A stretch of 10,123 nt of DNA from Baffinella frigidus (taxonomy: Eukaryota; Cryptophyceae; Cryptomonadales; Baffinellaceae): assembly GCA_026770585.1 (NCBI GenBank), contig MU647914.1, forward strand, positions 10,828-20,950, read 5' to 3'. Positions 7,456 through 10,123 of the stretch are shown here, piece by piece; within the stretch, counting starts at the first letter, position 1; each line of letters starts with the position of its first letter. The translations under genes were made by a program, and so were the position numbers. Under the pieces are notes generated by a model that saw only the letters and a list, made by a program, of their open reading frames with translations, made no database searches and was not told the DNA's origin.

Positions 7456-7497
7456 GTTCCTAGGGGGAGACGTTTTCTTCATGTCCGAGAACCCCTG
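7456..7497 (+). mobile_element. Element B, right-end remnant
   Basis: CCTAGGGGGAGACGTTTTCT followed by a diverged stretch and AACCCCTG, then TA (7498-7499). It aligns with the last 42 bases of the element B copy ending at 9377. It lies in the presumed intron between the two halves of the PDZ domain. Confidence 0.6.
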
Positions 7498-7574
7498 TAG
7501 ACCTTCGGCTTCTTGCACACTTCCCTGCACCTGTGGATGCCCGCCTCGTCCAACTTCAAGGGGCTTTCTAGCTC

Positions 7575-7635
7575 AGCCTGCTTTCTGCTTCTGTCTGCCA
7601 GATTTCTGCTGCTTTCTGCTTCTTTCTGCTCAACC
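7575..7635 (+). repeat. TTTCTGCT-rich pyrimidine tract
   Basis: Imperfect reiteration of TTTCTGCT and CTGTCTGCC over about 55 bases in the gap between PDZ segments 1 and 2. It may act as an intronic pyrimidine tract or be simple-sequence drift. Confidence 0.5.
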
Positions 7636-8071
7636 CCCCGAGCCTGAACCCTGTAGCAGTACAAAAACGGCCCGAATTTCAACTAGCTTTCACCGATCTT
7701 CAAATAAATGAATCTCTACCAGCTCGCAACTGTGCACTCAAACCTCCAGAATGTCGAGATCCTGCCAACGGAGAACCCTTTGGAGCGAGCCAAGGCCAAG
7801 ATCGTGGGCCCGCGCGGGAAGAAGGTTTCGGTTGAAGTCCGCAGAGGTAAAATCAAGGCATGCAGACAAATAAATATTTATGGTTTATTATACGACAGCT
7901 TCGATCCCACGATCGCTGTGGATCTGAACCATACGCCTCGTGGGACCCACATCCGAGGACACCCATCCGTAATTCACCATCTTGCCGAATTCCCCCCCCC
8001 ACACCAACTTCAGAGCTGGTCTCATCCCCGGTGTGCAGGTTTTCAAGAGCAATGCCGACTCTTTTGGAGCA

Positions 8072-8509
8072 GTAGGGGAATTATGTCGAAACGTTGTGTG
8101 TATTTCGTTTTCATTTGCGTTGGGGAAGCTAAAAAGAATTCAATCAAAAGCGCGATGTTTCATTCTATTTCACACAATTCTAGCTCCCAAACATTTGAGG
8201 TCTACTTTGAATCGCGAACCCCGGATTTACAGGACACATCATCCGGACTACACCCCACTCCCTAAACCCCGAACCCTGAACACGAGCAGTTTCTGCCGCG
8301 GTGGAGTCGCTTGAAACGTTCATCTTGAGGCGTGAGGTACCTGCCAAGGCATGAGCCCTGCTGGAGGAGCTTCTTCCAGGTTACGAGCTCCAGGGTCCTC
8401 AACGTGTCACGCCCAGCGGGAGCGCGGATCGCGCGGCATCTCGCCATCACACGGACCCCAGACCCAGCCAGACACGACGCGCGGCTCTCCGGGGAGATTG
8501 TGAGTGATG
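8072..8509. other. Spacer with a GC-rich gene-like patch, no gene called
   Basis: The first 180 bases are AT-rich. A short telomere-like CCCTAAACCCCGAACCCTG piece is at about 8260-8280. From 8330 the sequence is GC-rich and open on both strands. The plus frame reads RYLPRHEPCWRSFFQVTSSR and the minus frame reads TWKKLLQQGSCLGRYLTPQD. Neither matches a family I recognise. A coding remnant is possible. Confidence 0.35.
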
Positions 8510-8560
8510 ACGTGATGCTGGGACGTGATGCTGGGACGTGATGCTGGGACGTGATGCGCC
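8510..8560 (+). repeat. 13-bp tandem repeat
   Basis: ACGTGATGCTGGG repeats exactly at 8510, 8523 and 8536, with a partial fourth copy from 8549. Related CGTGATG words continue to about 8590. It is a minisatellite. Confidence 0.9.
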
Positions 8561-8700
8561 GTGATGACGGGACGTGCCCGCCGTGATGCGCGGCCGCGGT
8601 TGTGGTGGACGTGTAGATGTAAGTGTTGTGTAGGGAGGAGAGTCGAACGCGATTCACGAGAGGCGGTGGGGGTGGGGGGGGGCAGGTGTGTAATATTCTT

Positions 8701-8721
8701 TGGTGGTGGTGGTGGTGGTGG
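8701..8721 (+). repeat. (TGG)7 microsatellite
   Basis: Seven perfect TGG units followed by a G-run, with another G-run at about 8665-8685. These tracts explain the His- and Pro-rich minus-strand open frames across the region, which are not called as genes. Confidence 0.95.
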
Positions 8722-8922
8722 AGGGGGGGCGACAAGATAGGTTAGGATTATGGGGGGTTGGTGCGGAGCAACGCAGAATTCGGTAAAGTCGCTTTTCATC
8801 TGAGACCCCGCCAGATCACGACTGGGAATTGAGAACACGACGTTTCGTTTCGTGGTATTAGATGAGTATGCGCTCCCCAGCGATAATCAGCTCATCATTC
8901 TTTCCACGTCCGGGCTTTGCAG

Positions 8923-9049
8923 GGGTTACTCGCGATTCAGGACACACACTTTATGGAAACGCACCGGATTTTGAAGTGTGGTCCTTTAACATGTAAATCA
9001 AGGACCGCAACTGACTGATTTTGTCAGCGTGCGGGCTGTGGCCTTCGAT
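8923..9049 (+). pseudogene. WD40-like exon with internal frameshift
   Basis: Bounded by a good acceptor (CGGGCTTTGCAG, ending 8922) and a consensus donor (GAT|GTGAGT at 9050). One frame reads RDSGHTLYGNAPDFEVWSFN then stops at TAA 8994. The next frame continues VNQGPQLTDFVSVRAVAFD. Together they give a blade strand with x-VW-x (as in V-x-V-W-D) and a following V-x-AVAFD strand, typical of WD40 propellers. The change of frame near 8993 would disrupt the product unless another splice exists. Upstream, DNQLIILSTSG (about 8881-8913) may be the previous blade strand. This is probably a decayed fragment; whether it shares origin with the piece at 3992-4144 is unknown. Confidence 0.5.
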
Positions 9050-9062
9050 GTGAGTGTAAATA

Positions 9063-9086
9063 AAAGCACCAAAGCACCAAAGCACC
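9063..9086 (+). repeat. 8-bp tandem repeat, three copies
   Basis: AAAGCACC repeats exactly three times, immediately after the donor-like GTGAGTGTAAAT of the WD40-like exon. Confidence 0.9.
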
Positions 9087-9094
9087 ATTCAGCC

Positions 9095-9250
9095 GATCTA
9101 ACGGCCCGATGCGAGCCATTAGATGTCGAGCCATCCAGGGTGTGTGAGGTCCTGTTCTAGGGTGTGAGGACCTATTTTGATCTAATGGCCCGATGCGGGC
9201 TTCAGGGTGTGAGGACCTATTCTATTCCTAGAATAGGTCCTCACACCCTG
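9095..9250. repeat. Diverged direct duplication ending in a perfect 21-bp hairpin
   Basis: GATCTAACGGCCCGATGCG at 9095 recurs at 9179 with one change, a period of 84. AGGGTGTGAGGACCTATT also occurs twice on the plus strand. The second unit ends in a hairpin with perfect 21-bp arms (9203-9223 and 9230-9250; arm begins CAGGGTGTGAGGACC) and a 6-base loop. It may be another foldback element (element D). TCTAACGGCC also resembles the TAACGGCC end of element C. Confidence 0.75.
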
Positions 9251-9295
9251 GAGGCCATCCCCAACCGCGTCCCACGTAGAGAAGGCTATTCCTTG

Positions 9296-9377
9296 TAGGA
9301 CCCTACAGTAGGCCTATGCCTAGGGCCCTATGGTGGTCCTAGGGGGGAGGCGTTTTCTTATGAGCGAGGTACCCCTG
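9296..9377 (+). mobile_element. Element B, left-truncated copy
   Basis: Aligns with element B from its TAGGACCCTACAGTAGG core to the right end TGAGCGAGGTACCCCTG, followed by TA (9378-9379). The left terminal repeat is missing; the sequence before 9296 is unrelated. Internal differences from the copy at 2833 show some age. Confidence 0.75.
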
Positions 9378-9434
9378 TAGGTAAATGTATTCACATGAAG
9401 AGCCACTCCTAGTTGGCCAATCACTGGCTACAGA

Positions 9435-9534
9435 TCCCTGAAGTGGCGAGTAAGCTCATTCGCCCTACGGTAGGGCCCTAGGACCTACCTAGGGTGAGTT
9501 AGGGTGATCAATCGCCCGTCCGCCACTCAAGGGA
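9435..9534 (+). mobile_element. Element A, second full-length copy
   Basis: Exactly 100 bases, like the copy at 3085-3184, with the same order of core words. The termini are TCCCTGAAGTGGCG and CGCCACTCAAGGGA. TA follows the right end (9535-9536), but GA rather than TA precedes the left. The central palindrome has decayed to GGGTGATCAATCGCCC. Confidence 0.82.
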
Positions 9535-9543
9535 TAGCCACTA

Positions 9544-9582
9544 AGTGGACCTCTATAAGTGGACATCGCCTAGAGGTCCACT
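9544..9582. repeat. Hairpin, perfect 12-bp stem
   Basis: AGTGGACCTCTA (9544-9555) and TAGAGGTCCACT (9571-9582) with a 15-base loop that repeats AAGTGGAC. It lies 10 bases right of element A. Its nature is unknown. Confidence 0.7.
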
Positions 9583-9685
9583 CTCAGGCTGTGCCAGAAG
9601 TAGTGGCGGATTTTCCACTCGAGGCTGGACAAGAGACTAGTTGAAAACGTCTTCCTCAGCTGGTTGTGTGATTTATACTGAGGTT

Positions 9686-9723
9686 GGTCACGTGCCGCCT
9701 GGAATTTCCGGGGGTACGTGACC
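9686..9723. repeat. Inverted repeat with 8-bp perfect core
   Basis: GGTCACGT (9686-9693) and ACGTGACC (9716-9723), extending outward to about 11 of 13 matches. The spacer is 22 bases. CACGTG-like halves could be protein-binding, but nothing decides this. Confidence 0.5.
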
Positions 9724-9810
9724 TTCCTGCCTGCAACTACGCCTTTTGGACGAAGGACACCCTTCTGAACCCTTAAGGGGCGATTGTGTCTAATTTGACC
9801 CCAGAGAAGT

Positions 9811-9910
9811 CCTAGGCTCCTACGAATGCCCTACGGTAAGGTGTATGAGCCTACTCGCCACTTAAGGGATTCCCTTGAGTGGCGAGTAGGCCTCAAGTGG
9901 CGAGTAGGCT
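9811..9910. mobile_element. Element A ends joined head to head
   Basis: A truncated reverse copy of element A (9811-9869) meets a forward element A end at 9871 with a single T between. The junction is a near-perfect 21-bp palindrome (9849-9869 and 9871-9891, one mismatch; GCCTACTCGCCAC...). A third partial end, TCAAGTGGCGAGTAGGCT, follows at 9893-9910. The cluster suggests nested or repeated insertion at one spot, or rearrangement between copies. Confidence 0.7.
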
Positions 9911-10038
9911 AAGTGGAAAATGAGCTTATGAGATCAGCACTCCGTCCAGCTGATGTTTTTGCGACATTTCGGGGGGCACGCGGCGGGCACGAGCGATCCT
10001 TTCGCAACTCCGACGGCACGCCGTTCGCTGGGTTCACG
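9911..10038. other. Short unique spacer before the terminal array
   Basis: GC-rich around 9970-10025 (GGGGGGCACGCGGCGGGCACG). No gene or repeat is recognised. Confidence 0.4.
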
Positions 10039-10123
10039 GTTGAGGGTTGAGGGTTTGGGGTTTGGGGTCTGGGGTTTAGGGTTTGGGGTTTGGGGTTTGG
10101 GGTTTGGGGTTTGGGGTTTGGGG
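10039..10123 (-). repeat. (TTTGGGG)n telomere-variant array at the right edge
   Basis: Starts with TTGAGGG units, passes TTTAGGG and TCTGGGG variants and becomes a homogeneous TTTGGGG heptamer that runs off the window. The G-rich strand reads toward the right edge, the orientation expected of a right-hand chromosome end or its subtelomere. The same variant appears on the other strand at about 6300-6332. Confidence 0.9.

Larger units (their letters stand above)
7311..8071 (+). pseudogene. Split PDZ-domain gene fragment, probably decayed
   Basis: Segment 1 (7311-7387) reads CGFGSFVPGGTAAKSGIQI then GDSLYR: the PDZ G-F-G strand, a P-G-G-x-A-A-K-S-G-I turn and the Gly-Asp-x-Leu strand. It ends at AG|GTGAAC. 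Segment 2 (7750-7846, after CCTCCAG) reads NVEILPTENPLERAKAKIV then GPRGKKVSVEVRR, which fits the second half of the same domain (helix, then last strand). It ends at GAG|GTAAAA. Segment 3 (8016-8071) reads AGLIPGVQVFKSNADSFGA, with a C-rich acceptor tract and a compatible phase. PDZ domains bind protein C-termini. Segments 2 and 3 join in phase, but 1 and 2 do not (phase 2 out, phase 0 in), so there is an indel, a missing mini-exon or decay. A readthrough frame after segment 1 gives VNTNK, like the PDZ V-N strand. A remnant of element B lies in the 7388-7749 gap. Confidence 0.6.

Noticed and set aside
7900-7990. IAVDLNHTPRG, resembling the D-x-NHPLAG segment of SlyD/FKBP-type isomerases
   Set aside because: The match is a few residues, lies in the presumed intron between PDZ-gene segments, and lacks the rest of the domain.
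8262-8838. Minus-strand frames with His and Pro runs
   Set aside because: Their most striking residues come from the TGG microsatellite, G-runs and the 13-bp tandem repeat.
1-10123. tRNA or rRNA genes
   Set aside because: I saw no T-loop GGTTCGAATC-like box paired with an acceptor stem and no conserved rRNA stretch.

Overview
This is nuclear DNA from a eukaryote, most likely an alga or related protist. Three things point there: spliced genes with GT-AG introns, long arrays of degenerate plant-type telomere repeat (CCCTAAA / TTTAGGG), and fragments of PDZ- and WD40-type proteins. No bacterial operon structure is visible. The telomere type and fairly GC-rich exons fit groups such as cryptophytes, chromerids, green algae, haptophytes or dinoflagellates, but the window does not decide between them. 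It reads as a subtelomeric region: gene-like on the left, increasingly repetitive to the right, ending in a (TTTGGGG)n tract at the right edge.

Bases 1-1510 hold two short, apparently intact genes in divergent orientation. The minus-strand gene starts at 896 and can be spliced through three exons into a single-pass membrane protein that leaves the window at the left edge. The plus-strand gene (1097-1510) encodes a 137-residue protein with a mitochondrial-type presequence and a charged helical tail. About 200 bases of shared promoter lie between them.

Bases 1511-4290 are mostly non-coding. They carry hairpins, a 34-bp tandem repeat, CCCCTAG-type telomere variants and two complete short TA-flanked inverted-repeat elements, here called A (100 bp) and B (118 bp). 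A WD40-like coding fragment follows (3992-4144). Bases 4294-6350 are two blocks of degenerate CCCTAAA repeat around a 330-bp unique island. Bases 6351-6830 hold another island, with a weak group II intron-like motif, and then a short block of the opposite telomere strand (TTTAGGG).

Bases 7169-9250 mix long hairpin elements with decayed coding pieces. A PDZ domain is split over two segments (7311-7387 and 7750-7846) with a further exon at 8016-8071. A WD40-like exon with an internal frameshift lies at 8923-9049. Bases 9251-10123 hold more copies of elements A and B, further hairpins and the terminal TTTGGGG array.

The most notable feature is the set of small palindromic elements. At least two families have TA at their ends, and their cores are rich in TAGGG/CCCTA pentamers. 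For element B, a related unfilled copy of its target lies about 110 bases away in the same window, which shows the TA target directly.
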